DNA of 64,000 bases, taken from the NCBI RefSeq assembly GCF_019175285.1, contig NC_056529.1, positions 13,362,805-13,426,804 on the forward strand. Reading direction: 5' to 3'. Shown piece after piece: positions 1 to 9,189 of the stretch. The stretch comes from Sceloporus undulatus (Eukaryota > Chordata > Lepidosauria > Squamata > Phrynosomatidae). Below the pieces are notes generated by a model, which worked only from the letters and a program-made list of their open reading frames with translations, ran no database searches and was not told the DNA's origin. The number at the start of each line of letters is the position of its first letter. Position 1 is the stretch's first letter. The position numbers were made by a program, and so were the translations under genes.

Positions 1-345
1 TGGCTGTAAAAGGAACAGCTGCAGGCCATCTCTTTGGGGCAGTCTGAATAGCCCCTGAGACAAGTATAATGGAACAGAGGGAAAAAAATCATATTAGGTT
101 AGTGGCTATTCCTGCTGTGGGGCCAATCTTGAATATTAAATATTGAAAGAGATTCACTTCCTCTATAGAGCTTATTGCATGGCACTTTCAGGAATGGGAA
201 TGGCATGGAAGGGGGGGAATTTGTGTTACAGCACAGGAGAACACTGCTGAGGCCGCTGGGAGTTCCCAAGCCGTTCCCCAGCCATTCCTGGCAGCCAATT
301 TTGAAGGACGATTTTGAACTTACATGTAAAGTATAAAGCACTTCC
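1..345. other. Intergenic stretch, nothing recognised
   Basis: There is no coding frame with recognisable protein similarity and no repeat I could name. The short open frames here are of chance length. Confidence 0.5.
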
Positions 346-417
346 AGTTCTTATGAGGAATAACTTTGGTAGCTGGGGATGTTTAGCCTGGAGAACAGAA
401 GGTTAAGAAGTGATATG
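346..417 (+). mobile_element. CR1 LINE 3' region, left part (split by L2)
   Basis: This matches the CR1 3' region that also occurs uninterrupted at 37,470-37,530: the GGGGATGTTTAGCCTGG block followed by AAGGTTAAGA and GTGATATG. It stops at 417, where the L2 element begins, and the same CR1 resumes at 3186. Confidence 0.85.
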
Positions 418-3185
418 TCCCCACTTTGATCCTAGGTGACTTTAATATCCACATTGATGATTCCAATAACCCTACAACATCTCGCTTTAACTCTCTGCTA
501 GCTTCTTTTGGCCTCCAACCACACTCCAACTCTTCAACTCATTCTCACGGTCACTGTCTTGACCTAGTTCTTGCTGCAAACTGCGCCATTTCTGACTACC
601 TGGCACTTGACTTTCCACTATCTGACCATCATTTAATCTCCTTTGCTCTCACTTATACTCCTCCTCCTCGCCATACTATTCAACGTCTTTTTCGTGATCT
701 TCAATCTGTTGACTCTAACCAACTTGGTCTGACCCTGGATTCATCTCTCTCTTCCCTAAATCTCGGGGATTCCGCTGATTCAGCAATGTCTTTATTTAAC
801 TCCACTCTTTCCTCAACTCTTGACCATTTTGCCCCTGTCTCTGTACGCACTTCTTCCTCCAAGACTAGACCTCAGCCCTGGCTTACCCCCAACATTAAGT
901 TTCTCCGGTCCTGCTCTAGAGCGGCCGAACGTCTTTGGAGAAAGTCCAAAGAGTGGGCTGATTTTATCCATTTCAAATTTGTTCTTTCTTCCTTCTCACG
1001 CGCCCTCTCTATGGCAAAACAGAATTATTACAAATCACTGATCTCTTCCAATGAGAGGCGCCCGCAGCGTTTGTTCTCCACCTTCAACACTTTGCTTAAA
1101 CCTCCCTCTCCTCCTGTCTCTTCATCTTTCTCTCCTAATGACTTTGCTAACTATTTCATCTCTAAGATTACCACTCTTCGCTCTGAGATAGTCCCTCCTG
1201 ATTCTTCTTCTGCTCTTAATCTTCTTTCGCCTTCCCCTAACAAATTTTCTGTCTTTCCTCCTGCCTCTTTGGATGAACTCTCTACGCTTCTGAACTCTTC
1301 CAAACCTGCTACCTGTCCTCTTGATCCTATTCCTACTCGTCTTCTAATCTCTATAGCTCCCTCCTTTCTGCCCTCGCTCCTCCATATCTTCAATCTCTCT
1401 CTCTCTACAGGCTCCTTCCCCTCGGACTTCAAACATGCTCTCATTTCCCCAATTCTGAAAAAACCTTCTCTTGACCCCTCCTCTTTGTCTAGCTATCGTC
1501 CGATTTCTCTTCTTCCCTTTCTTTCTAAGGTTTTGGAACGGGTTGTCTATTCGCGCTGTCTTGAGTTTCTTGAAGCCAATTCCATCCTTGATCCCTTTCA
1601 GTCTGGCTTCCGCCCAAGGCATTCTACAGAGACAGCCCTCACTAAGATCTCGAATGACCTTTTACAGGCCAAGGCTAATGGCCTTTACTCTGTTCTCATT
1701 CTTCTCGATCTGTCTGCAGCCTTTGACACTGTTGATCACTGTCTTCTAGTTGACATACTCTCTGACCTTGGGTTCTCAGACTCTGTTCTCGACTGGTTTA
1801 GATCTTACTTGTCTGGCAGATCTTTTGCAGTAGTTGCAGGGGGTCAGACTTCTTCTCCTGTTCCCTTATCTGTTGGAGTTCCCCAGGGCTCTGTTCTGGG
1901 TCCCCTTCTGTTTTCTCTCTACACACTGTCCTTAGGAAAACTCATTAGCTCTTTTGGCTTTTCCTACCATCTGTATGCCGATGACACCCAGCTGTATCTT
2001 TCTGCCCCTGACCTTTCTCCAAGGCTTGAACAGCAAGTCTCATCTTGCCTTACAGCTGTCTCACAGTGGATGCGCCATCGGCGTTTGAAGCTCAACATGT
2101 CCAAGACGGAGCTTCTTGTCTTTCCTCCTAAGCCCAACCTTCAACACTCCTTTTCTGTCTCTGTGGACAACATTTCCATTCAACCAGTCCAGCAAGCCCG
2201 CAGTCTTGGCTTTATCTTTGACTCTTCTCTGTCGTGTATCCCTCAGATCCAGACCACAGCCAAGGCTTGTAGATTCTTTTTGTACAATATTGCCAAAATC
2301 CGACCATATCTCTCCGCCTCTACTGCCAAGATCCTGGTCCATGCCCTAGTGATCTCACGACTTGATTACTGTAATGTCCTCCTGGCTGGGCTTCCTTTTT
2401 CTCACCTCCGTCCTTTAATCTCTGTCCAGCATTCAGCTGCACGCATTATCACTTCCACCCACCGCTCTGACCACATCTCTCCTGTGTTGGCATCCCTTCA
2501 CTGGCTCCCTCTCCCTTTCCGCATTCAGTATAAGCTCCTGCTGTCGACATTCAAAGCCCTCCATGGACTGGCCCCTCCTTACTTATCAGACCTTCTTTCT
2601 CCTCACCTTCCCACCAGGGCCCTCCGTTCTGGTAGTCAAGGGCTCCTGTCTCAGCCCAGGATTTCCTCTGCCCCATCCCGGATTCGCCCCTTTTCACTTG
2701 CTGCCCCTCACTCCTGGAACCTTCTTCCTCCACAAGCAAGAGCCATCACTTCTTTAACCAGCTTCAAAACGGAGCTGAAAACCATCCTATTCAGACAAGC
2801 CTTCCCTGGCATCGCATAATTGTCGCTTACTATCTGATGTTCTGTTGTTGGCTGTTTATCGATCCATTTCCTGTATTCCTATGTACTGTATATGTATTAT
2901 CCTACTTGTGATTATGTATTTTCTCTGGATAATGATTAACCATCCATTATGAAGCCTTGCCCTCCCTCCAGTCCATCTGCCTTGGTCCAGGCCTCGGAGG
3001 TTGAGAGGAACTGCTGGACCTCTTACCCTTTCTCGTCACCACTCCCTTCTCCTTCTGTATCATGTCTTTTTTAGATTGTAAGCCTGAGGGCAGGGAACCG
3101 TCTAACTAAAAAGATTGCATGTACAGCGCTGTGTAAATTTACAGCGCTTCATAAATAAAGGTTAATAATAATAATAATAATAATA
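418..3185 (+). mobile_element. L2-clade LINE, 5'-truncated, with long open ORF2
   Basis: A non-LTR retrotransposon of about 2.77 kb lying inside a CR1 copy. It begins within the end of the endonuclease domain and contains the whole reverse transcriptase and the C-terminal domain. The 3' UTR ends with a 'GTACAGCGCTGTG' block, AATAAAGG and a TAA repeat (3163-3185), which is the L2/MIR-type 3' end. Candidate 5-bp target duplications ATATG lie at 413-417 and 3186-3190. The open frame suggests a young insertion; the missing 5' end is usual for LINE insertions primed from the 3' end. Another L2 3' end (minus strand) lies at 10,316-10,425, with short ones at 27,955-27,998 and 30,165-30,248. Confidence 0.9.
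426..2819 (+). CDS. L2 LINE ORF2, endonuclease tail plus reverse transcriptase
   Basis: 797 open codons from a non-ATG codon (TTG) at 426 to TAA at 2817-2819. The frame is open at the truncated 5' edge, so there is no true start here. The product would nick DNA and reverse-transcribe its own RNA. Residues 4-8 (GDFNI) are the last part of an APE-type endonuclease, whose first part is missing. RT motif A is LLDLSAAFD, with the catalytic Asp at residue 428. [13 protein letters not shown] block follows. The YADD box is at residues 517-520 (nucleotides 1974-1985), so all three catalytic Asp residues are present. The C-terminal block with [12 protein letters not shown] is typical of L2/CR1 ORF2. 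Full-length L2 ORF2 is longer at the N terminus, so this copy cannot be autonomous, although RT looks intact. Confidence 0.9.
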   Translation: MILGDFNIHIDDSNNPTTSRFNSLLASFGLQPHSNSSTHSHGHCLDLVLAANCAISDYLALDFPLSDHHLISFALTYTPPPRHTIQRLFRDLQSVDSNQLGLTLDSSLSSLNLGDSADSAMSLFNSTLSSTLDHFAPVSVRTSSSKTRPQPWLTPNIKFLRSCSRAAERLWRKSKEWADFIHFKFVLSSFSRALSMAKQNYYKSLISSNERRPQRLFSTFNTLLKPPSPPVSSSFSPNDFANYFISKITTLRSEIVPPDSSSALNLLSPSPNKFSVFPPASLDELSTLLNSSKPATCPLDPIPTRLLISIAPSFLPSLLHIFNLSLSTGSFPSDFKHALISPILKKPSLDPSSLSSYRPISLLPFLSKVLERVVYSRCLEFLEANSILDPFQSGFRPRHSTETALTKISNDLLQAKANGLYSVLILLDLSAAFDTVDHCLLVDILSDLGFSDSVLDWFRSYLSGRSFAVVAGGQTSSPVPLSVGVPQGSVLGPLLFSLYTLSLGKLISSFGFSYHLYADDTQLYLSAPDLSPRLEQQVSSCLTAVSQWMRHRRLKLNMSKTELLVFPPKPNLQHSFSVSVDNISIQPVQQARSLGFIFDSSLSCIPQIQTTAKACRFFLYNIAKIRPYLSASTAKILVHALVISRLDYCNVLLAGLPFSHLRPLISVQHSAARIITSTHRSDHISPVLASLHWLPLPFRIQYKLLLSTFKALHGLAPPYLSDLLSPHLPTRALRSGSQGLLSQPRISSAPSRIRPFSLAAPHSWNLLPPQARAITSLTSFKTELKTILFRQAFPGIA

Positions 3186-3537
3186 ATATGATAGACCTGT
3201 TTAAATACTTGAAGGGATGTCATATTGAGGAANNNNNNNNNNGGAGCAAGCTTGTTTTCTGCTGCTCCAGAGACTAGAACATGGAACAATGGAAGCAAGC
3301 TCCAGGAAAAGAGATTCCAGCTCAACATTAGGAGGAACTTCCTGACAGTAAGGGCTGTTGGACAGTGGAACACACTCCCTTGGAGAGTAATGGAGTCTCC
3401 CTCCTTGGAGGTCTTTAAACAGAGGCTGGATGGCCATCTTTCAGGGATGTTTTGATTGAGAGTTCCTGCATGGCAGAATGGGGTTGGGCTGGATGGCCCT
3501 TGTGGTCTCTTCCAACTCTATGATTCTATAATATATT
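3186..3537 (+). mobile_element. CR1 LINE 3' end, right part
   Basis: This continues the CR1 copy interrupted by L2. It runs from 'ATGATAGACCTGTTT' through the GAGCAAGCTTGTTTTCTGCTG block to the CR1 hallmark 3' end CTCTATGATTCTAT. It contains a 10-base run of N at 3233-3242. About 90% similar by eye to the copies at 6487-6797 and 37,540-37,834. Confidence 0.9.
3233..3242. other. Assembly gap (10 N)
   Basis: Ten consecutive N inside the CR1 3' region. Comparison with the copies at 6487 and 37,570 suggests that only a few bases are missing (their sequence there reads GAGGAGGGAGC and GAGGATGGAGC), so the gap may be of nominal size. Confidence 0.95.
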
Positions 3538-3600
3538 CAATCTGTGGATGCTTGAATCTATGGATAAAGAATCTGTGGATATGAAGGGCTGACTGCATAC
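3538..3600. mobile_element. Tigger/mariner-like MITE fragment
   Basis: Contains the blocks 'TGTGGATGCTTGAATC', 'GGATAAAGAATC' and 'GAAGGGCTGACTGCATA', which match one end (reverse orientation) of the TA-flanked element at 59,440-59,676. Only one end is present. Confidence 0.55.
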
Positions 3601-5104
3601 TCAAAATCAAAGCAAGCCTGAACTTCCCAATAACACAACATTAAATATATTCCTGGGATTAAAAACAACAGCTGCCTGCTCCATAAGATTCTGATAGACA
3701 TTTATCATTACCAAGAAGAACATTTTAATTTTTTTACAGTGGCTTCACATAATTAATATTACCAAGAGAAAGCACATATACAAATGACTTAAAACAAGTC
3801 GGAAATAATAGGGCAGTCGACATTTTAAATATTAAAAACTCAAATCTATTTGCATTGACCTTCCCCCACTATGCTTGCCTTTTTTCATGAGGCATCAAAA
3901 ATATCCACATCTACCAAAGTGAATCATTATTTGGTAGATTTTCCAGGATAAATAATTTACTACACTTGGACACCGAAGAAACAACAAAAAGAAAGGGGAC
4001 AATAATGGCTTATCCAACCTGCATTTTGTAAGAATAAGTCTTACCATGTGAAAGCCAAGTGGTCTCCTTGTTGTGAGCCAAGTGCTTTTGTGCCGGACAA
4101 AGTTCTTCTGACAAATCTCTTCTTCTGGCTACAATATATTTGGCACTTGCCTAGGTAATAAGTCATGAACCTGTGATCAAATGAACCTTTAGACTCTGAA
4201 GATTCATTTCAACTGCAGATTCATGATTTTTTCATAGCAAGGTTCATGACGCTGAAAATCTTCCCATCCTGTGATAATTAAACTAATTTTAGAATTGGGA
4301 CTTAACATTTAATGCCATTTAGATGGCCTTGCACATTTAACAGGATGTAAAAATGCATGATATCTTTCTTTTCTTTGAGAAGATGGCCCATAATAGTCAG
4401 TTGGCTTGAGGTGTTTAGCTTCTCATGACTCTGTGTGTGTGTGTGTGTGAAAAATGTGTTTGCACAAACATGTTGGAGGAAAAAGGGTTTTAATGCAGAA
4501 AACTGCCTTTGGCACAAAAGATAGGGTATTCTGCACAAAGGTTGTGTTTTTTCCTCAAAAGCCCTGTGTTTGCACAAATGAATTTTTCACAAAAGAGTAT
4601 TTAAAATGTGAACAGAAAATGGAAAATGCATTAAAATTCTTGATATTTCACTCTAGTATTTAGTTGTGAGGCATACAAGCTAACGTCTTCCCCCATTCCA
4701 TGAATCGATGATTTAGAATGACCTCTACTTTCTTGACATGATGGAGATGGAGAAACCTTGACTGTTAATCACTTAAGGCATGAATTTAATTTTTCATGCA
4801 GAGGACTCTAAGGAATGTAGACCCAAAAAATTCAACAGCCAAACCAATGCAGTTCAGTAAGCATGGTCAGTGGGTACAAACTGACCATTGGGTGAGAGTG
4901 AGAAAATCACTAAAACTGTGAGGAAAGGGAAGGAGAATAGAACAGAATGGAGTACTTTGGAATATTTGGCTGGCTGAGATACTGAACAGGAGTACTGTAC
5001 TCTATATGTTGTAATGTTTTGGCACGGGTTGCCATTTTTACAAAACTCTATTAAGAGAAGCAAAAATATAACACACAAATCAGCCTGTTTTTTTTAGTTC
5101 AGTT
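3601..5104. other. Intergenic, AT-rich, no gene seen
   Basis: No recognisable coding or RNA gene. It holds a (TG)9 microsatellite at 4432-4449. The open frames here are chance-length. Confidence 0.5.
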
Positions 5105-5327
5105 TTGTATGTAAGTGCCTTCAATTGGCCTGTTGACTTATGGTGAATTTCATAGGGTTTTCTTAGGCAAGGAATACTCAGAGGTGGGTTTTGCTAGTGC
5201 CTTCCTCTGAAATATAGCCTACAGAACCTGCTATTTATTGCCCATCTCCTATCCAAGTACTACTAGAGCTGACCCTGTGTAGCTTCCAAAATCAGTTGAG
5301 ATCTGGTGCCTTTAGGGCATTTAGGCC
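5105..5327 (-). mobile_element. 5S rRNA-derived SINE with BovB-like tail
   Basis: On the minus strand the head (5327 down to about 5205) follows vertebrate 5S rRNA: AGATCTCAACTGATTTTGGA, then GAAGCTACACAGGGTC, then AGTACTTGGATAGGAGA. These correspond to the internal promoter A block and C block of 5S genes. The 3' half (AAGAAAACCCTATGAAATTC, then AATTGAAGGCAC) resembles the BovB-type tail also used by the tRNA-derived Sauria SINEs. It appears essentially full length (about 223 bp) and diverged. A second copy is at 19,113-19,319. Confidence 0.8.
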
Positions 5328-5330
5328 CTG

Positions 5331-6030
5331 CATTCAGTTTTGCTATGAAAAAACCCTAAGGTCTTCTCTGGCACAGATCTTCCATCAAATATTGTCCTCA
5401 GTTAAGGATGATTTTGCCATGCGACTGTATAAGTGAATTAATTTGGCACAGTCGTCACTGTGAACAGAAGTAAAAACATTGATAAAGGGAGGTTTTACCT
5501 CTGCACAGGATGACATCTGATCAAAGTACTCAGTGTGTCATTACTTATTAACAACTTTCACATCATGTTACAAATGAGAAAGTTAACCATTCTAATCAGT
5601 AAAGAATCAATAAACATACACAATGTGTCCTCATTCTATCAATTATGAGAGCAAATCACAGCAATGATTGATTTTTTTCAGAGTTTGCTGAGTCATAGCA
5701 AAGGAAAAAAATTAAACCAACAACCTGTTGATTCAAAACCAATAAAATGCTTATTCCTTCCTAAGAAATTAACTTTGAAACACCAGGAATTTCAGAGTTT
5801 GTGAGAAAGCTGTAGAATAGAAAGAAATAGTAGTCTCCAAGCAAGGAATCTGGGGTGGAAAAGAATAACCTCACTCTCCAGCTTGGATCCAATATGAGTT
5901 AATTCACAGTTATTTCCTAAAGCTCTCAGATCCTTTGGGCTCCTTAAATAAAAGACTTCAGAACTTGAATGAAAATAAATTTCAGCTGATAAAAAGCATT
6001 AGTTGGTTGCGTGTTTGACACAAAGAACAG
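5331..6030. other. Intergenic, no gene seen
   Basis: AT-rich sequence with no coding similarity or repeat I could name. Confidence 0.45.
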
Positions 6031-6035
6031 TTCAA

Positions 6036-6483
6036 TGATTGTTGTTGTTGGTAGGTGCCTTCAAGTCAACCTCGACTCATGGCGAAGCTGTGGATTGACA
6101 TCTCCAAGAATCCCTATTCTCCACTTTCTTGCCTAGGTCCCACAAGCCCATACCCTCCCCCCCCATGAATCCATTTTGTCTGTGGTCTTCTGCTCTTTGT
6201 TCTACCCTTTATCGTTCCTAGCATTATTATTTTTTCTAGTAATCCATGTTCTCATTATGTGACCAAGGTACAATAGTATCAACGTGATCATATTGGCTTC
6301 CATGGACAGGTCTGGTATGATCTGTTCAAGAACCCATTTGTTTGTCTTCTTGGCCGTCCACAGTATTCTAAGTACTCTTCTCCAGCACCACATCTCAAAT
6401 GAGTTGGTTTTCCTTCTGTCTGCTTTCTTCACGGTCCAGCTCTCACATCCATACATTGTAATTAGGAATACATTAGTGCTCAG
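6036..6483 (-). mobile_element. RTE-BovB LINE 3' fragment
   Basis: Minus-strand translation (about 6490 to 6215) gives YGCESWTVKKADRRK, then FEMWCWRRVLRILWTAKKTN, then SLEANMITL and YLGHIMR. This is the conserved C-terminal end of squamate BovB ORF2. Downstream (6036-6215) is its 3' UTR and tail. It is 5' truncated. This LINE family is the presumed partner of the Sauria SINEs in the window. Confidence 0.85.
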
Positions 6484-6486
6484 TTG

Positions 6487-6797
6487 TATGTCATATTGAG
6501 GAGGGAGCAAGCTTGTTTTCTGCTGCTCCAGAGACTAGGACCCAGAACAATTGATGCAAGCTACAGGAAAAGAGATTCCAGTTCAACATTAGGAAGAATT
6601 CAAAGACAGTAAGGGCTGTCCGACAGTGGAACAAACTCCCTCGGCGTGTATTGGAGTCTCCTTCCTTAAAGGTCTTCAAACAGAGGCTGGATGGCCATCT
6701 GTCGGGGATGCTTTGATTGAGAGTTCCTGCATGGCAGAATGGGGTTGGATTGGATGGCCCTTGAGGTCTCTTCAGCTCTATTATTCTATGATTCTAT
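6487..6797 (+). mobile_element. CR1 LINE 3' end
   Basis: Starts at TGTCATATTGAGGAGGGAGC and ends at the CR1 terminus 'CTATTATTCTATGATTCTAT'. 5' truncated and noncoding. It directly abuts the minus-strand BovB fragment on its left. Confidence 0.88.
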
Positions 6798-6854
6798 AAA
6801 AAATAGCAAAAACAAGGCTTGCTTTTTGGAATTTATATATATATATATTGGCGT

Positions 6855-6921
6855 ATTTCCAAGCCATGGATAGTTGAATCCATAGATAAAGAATTTGTGG
6901 CTATGGAGGGCCAATTGTAGT
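6855..6921. mobile_element. Tigger/mariner-like MITE fragment
   Basis: Blocks 'CCATGGATAGTTGAATCCAT', 'AGATAAAGAATT' and 'GGAGGGCCAATTGTA' match one end of the element at 59,440-59,676. A short TA run (6838-6851) precedes it. Confidence 0.5.
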
Positions 6922-7400
6922 TCATGTTAAAGTCTATGATGTATTTCAATATAATTAAAACATTTTTTAAAAAGCCCATCATCAATAGCCTTTGTAGTAA
7001 AAATGCTGAAATAGGTGGAGTAGGTCTCACTGATTTCAGAGTGTCTTAGAAGTGTCCAGTTACGTGACTCTCTTCTCAATCCCACGGTCGCCATGAGTCA
7101 AGGTTCAGCCAAAAGGAGTTAAACAACTCTTACATATGTGATTAGGTCTGGACCCAACTTTATCTACATTTTACTCAGTTAAGTAAATGTAACAGCCACT
7201 AGACTGTGAAATAATATGAAACTCATTTCCAACAAACGAGAGAGAAACCAATTTCTGGTACTGTTCTGACATCTTGTGGATGTATCATGTGCAGCAACAG
7301 TGTTTTGAAAAAGAAAAAGCTAGAACTCAGTCCAGAACAATGCAGTTTCCATTTCTAGGATAACATGAAAATACAGGCTTGTGACTAACATTGTCATTCA

Positions 7401-7403
<3 letters not shown>

Positions 7404-7437
<34 letters not shown>
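7404..7437. repeat. (AT)n microsatellite
   Basis: About 17 uninterrupted AT units. Confidence 0.95.
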
Positions 7438-7439
<2 letters not shown>

Positions 7440-7444
7440 TTCTC

Positions 7445-7612
7445 CTGTATGATTTTTAACACCTTTGCCTGATGAAGAAGCCAATGGAGCTTTGAAAGCT
7501 TGCAACATGTATTTAGTGCATTTGGGCTGCCCTGAAAAAGGCATCATTGTTTTGTGGATTTGGGATGTTATTTTACCAGGTTATACCAAGTCAGCCTTCT
7601 CTTGATTTCAGT
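7445..7612 (+). mobile_element. Penelope-like repeat with hammerhead-like core
   Basis: Contains CCTGATGA (7468-7475), a GAAGC/GCTTT stem (7477-7481 with 7489-7493) and GAAA (7494-7497) followed by GCTTGC. This order (CTGANGA, stem, GAAA) is that of a hammerhead ribozyme core and is known from Penelope-like elements. The assignment to that class is an inference from the motif, since no RT is present. Confidence 0.45.
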
Positions 7613-7654
7613 CATACTTGGAAAATGGCTTTATCACAGTACTAACACAGTGCA

Positions 7655-7700
7655 AGCACACTTGTCCCTCCACATTTGCGGTTTTGACTTTTGAGGCTTT
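7655..7700. mobile_element. Mariner-like MITE end (pairs with 8338-8450?)
   Basis: CTTGTCCCTCCACATTTGCG and a following 'TTTGACTTTTG' block match the left end of the repeat at 33,350-33,712. Similarity to the same repeat resumes at 8338-8450 (GAGTTGCACTGGAGGACCTA, then GGTTTTTCCACATTCATGAG), so the copy may have been split by later insertions. Confidence 0.4.
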
Positions 7701-7712
7701 GGTTACTGTATA

Positions 7713-7946
7713 TACAGTTTAACCTTGCCTTATGCAGGGGATCTGTTCCGGACCCCCCCCCCATGTAAGGCAAATCCCGCCTATGCTGGAGCCCCATTCA
7801 AGTGAATGGGGCTCGTGCGTGTGGCAGTGCGGCAGCGTGCCGGTGCATGTGCCCCATTCATCCGAATCATGGGATGCGCTGCCTCTTGCACCCTGTGTGG
7901 CTTGGGCACGTAAGCTCAAGATTGCGTATAGCGCGGGCGCACTGTA
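7713..7946. mobile_element. GC-rich MITE with TACAGT ends (copy 1)
   Basis: Starts TACAGTTTAACCTTGCCTTA and ends GCGCGGGCGCACTGTA, with terminal TA on both sides. It contains AGCCCCATTCAAGTGAATGG. Two relatives lie at 30,262-30,391 and 48,760-48,970. The TA flanks and CAGT ends suggest a Tc1/mariner-type element; the family name is uncertain. Confidence 0.6.
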
Positions 7947-8212
7947 CTCATGTATATGTCTAGGTATTTTTGTCAAGTACTGTATTTTAATTCTTCCTCT
8001 TCTCTGAGTAGAGTTGCAAATGGTAAGGGCTTACCTTTTGCAACTCCCAGGAGCACCAATGGCCTCTATTCTTCCCACCTGGCCTTTTTGAAAGCTTAGG
8101 TGGAAAATGGCAATGGTGGCACCTCTTTGGAGCTTTCCCTCAAATGAGTGTCAAGAGGAATTGGATTTAGAAGGATCCAAAAGAGATATTTTAGTATGAA
8201 GACAGTAAAACA

Positions 8213-8326
8213 AAGATGCCAGCCACAGATTCTGGCAAAACGTCAGGAATAAACTCTTCTTGAACATGGGCCCAGAGCCCGAAAATCCACAAAAGACTAT
8301 GGATGCTGGCCATGAAAGCCTTTGAC
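8213..8326 (+). mobile_element. Penelope-like repeat, GCCAGCCACAGAT family (single arm)
   Basis: GCCAG/CTGGC stem (8218-8235) followed by AAAACGTCAGGAATAAA and an arm 'CTCTTCTTGAACATGG'. It is related to the fold-back at 54,031-54,215 and the minus-strand copy at 42,335-42,452, but the left arm is absent. Confidence 0.5.
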
Positions 8327-8337
8327 TTCATTTTGTC

Positions 8338-8450
8338 GACAACAGAGTTGCACTGGAGGACCTAGATTCCTAGAGTGTTTTCTTAGGTAAGAACATAGTG
8401 TTTTTGTTATGTGAGGTTTTTCCACATTCATGAGGGAAGAGTGTACTTTG
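8338..8450. mobile_element. Mariner-like MITE, interior and right part
   Basis: GAGTTGCACTGGAGGACCTA and GGTTTTTCCACATTCATGAG match 33,570-33,690, where the same blocks occur in one element. Confidence 0.45.
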
Positions 8451-8707
8451 AGGTTCCCCAAGAAGACAAAATGCTTTGTGTAACGTAACAATTGCCCATA
8501 TGAACTGCTTACTGTTCTACAAGTGTAGAATAAGCATCACTGCTTTATGGATGCTGGGTGTTATTGTACTTGGCTATATGGCCAACATGGCTACTCCTGG
8601 ATGTGTTTCCTAAAGGTTAGAGATGTTACTTTTGGACAACAACTCCCAGAATGCTGGCTGGGGAATTCTTGGTGTTTCAGGACCAAATAAAAAGTATGCA
8701 AAGGGAT

Positions 8708-8800
8708 CTTGTAGTAGCACCTTTGAGGCTGACTGAAAGAAGCTGGTGGCATAAGCTTTCACAGACTTGAGCCTGTTTCCTCAGATGCAGGTTTTAAAAA
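8708..8800 (-). mobile_element. Penelope-like repeat with hammerhead-like core
   Basis: On the minus strand: CTGAGGA (8784-8778), one extra A, ACAGGCT/AGTCTGT stem (7 bp, one G-U), GAAA (8760-8757), then GCTTATGCC. It continues into CAGCCTCAAAGGTGCTACTA, a common squamate repeat block also present at 14,640-14,670 and 41,160-41,180. Confidence 0.5.
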
Positions 8801-8840
8801 CAACATAACCTTTCCCAGCTCTGACAAATGTGGACTTTAT

Positions 8841-9053
8841 TGTTGTGTGTCTTCAGGTCCTTTCCGACTTCTGACCCTACCATAGGGTTTTCTTGGCAAG
8901 TTTGTTCAGAGGGGGGTTGCCATCACCTTCCCTCTGAGGCTGAGAGAGTGTGACTTGCCCAAGATCACCCAGTCAGAGGGTTTCCATGCTGAGCCAGGAT
9001 TCGAACCCTGGTCTTCTTCATTGTCTAACACCAAGCTCTCTCTCACAACTCAG
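8841..9053 (-). mobile_element. Sauria-type tRNA-derived SINE
   Basis: Read on the minus strand it has a tRNA-like head with the B-box stretch GGGTTCGAATCC (about 9010), a body with CAAGTCACACTCTCTCAG, and a BovB-like tail ending in CACACAACA. Nearly full length. Confidence 0.85.
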
Positions 9054-9090
9054 TTCAGCTAAACTCACAGAGGTTCCCAAACGTTGATCC

Positions 9091-9168
9091 TGTTTTGGAC
9101 TTCAGCTCCCAGGATTCCTGTCTGCTGCCCAAACTCGCTAAGGCTTCTGGGAGCTGAAGTCCAAAACA
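9091..9168. repeat. 22-bp perfect inverted repeat upstream of LONP2
   Basis: TGTTTTGGACTTCAGCTCCC plus AG at 9091-9112 is exactly reverse-complemented at 9147-9168, with a 34-base spacer. It resembles the widespread squamate 'AACTCCCAG' fold-back MITE remnants. It ends 170 bp before the LONP2 start codon. Confidence 0.85.
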
Positions 9169-9189
9169 AACCCCAGTGACCACTGAGTT

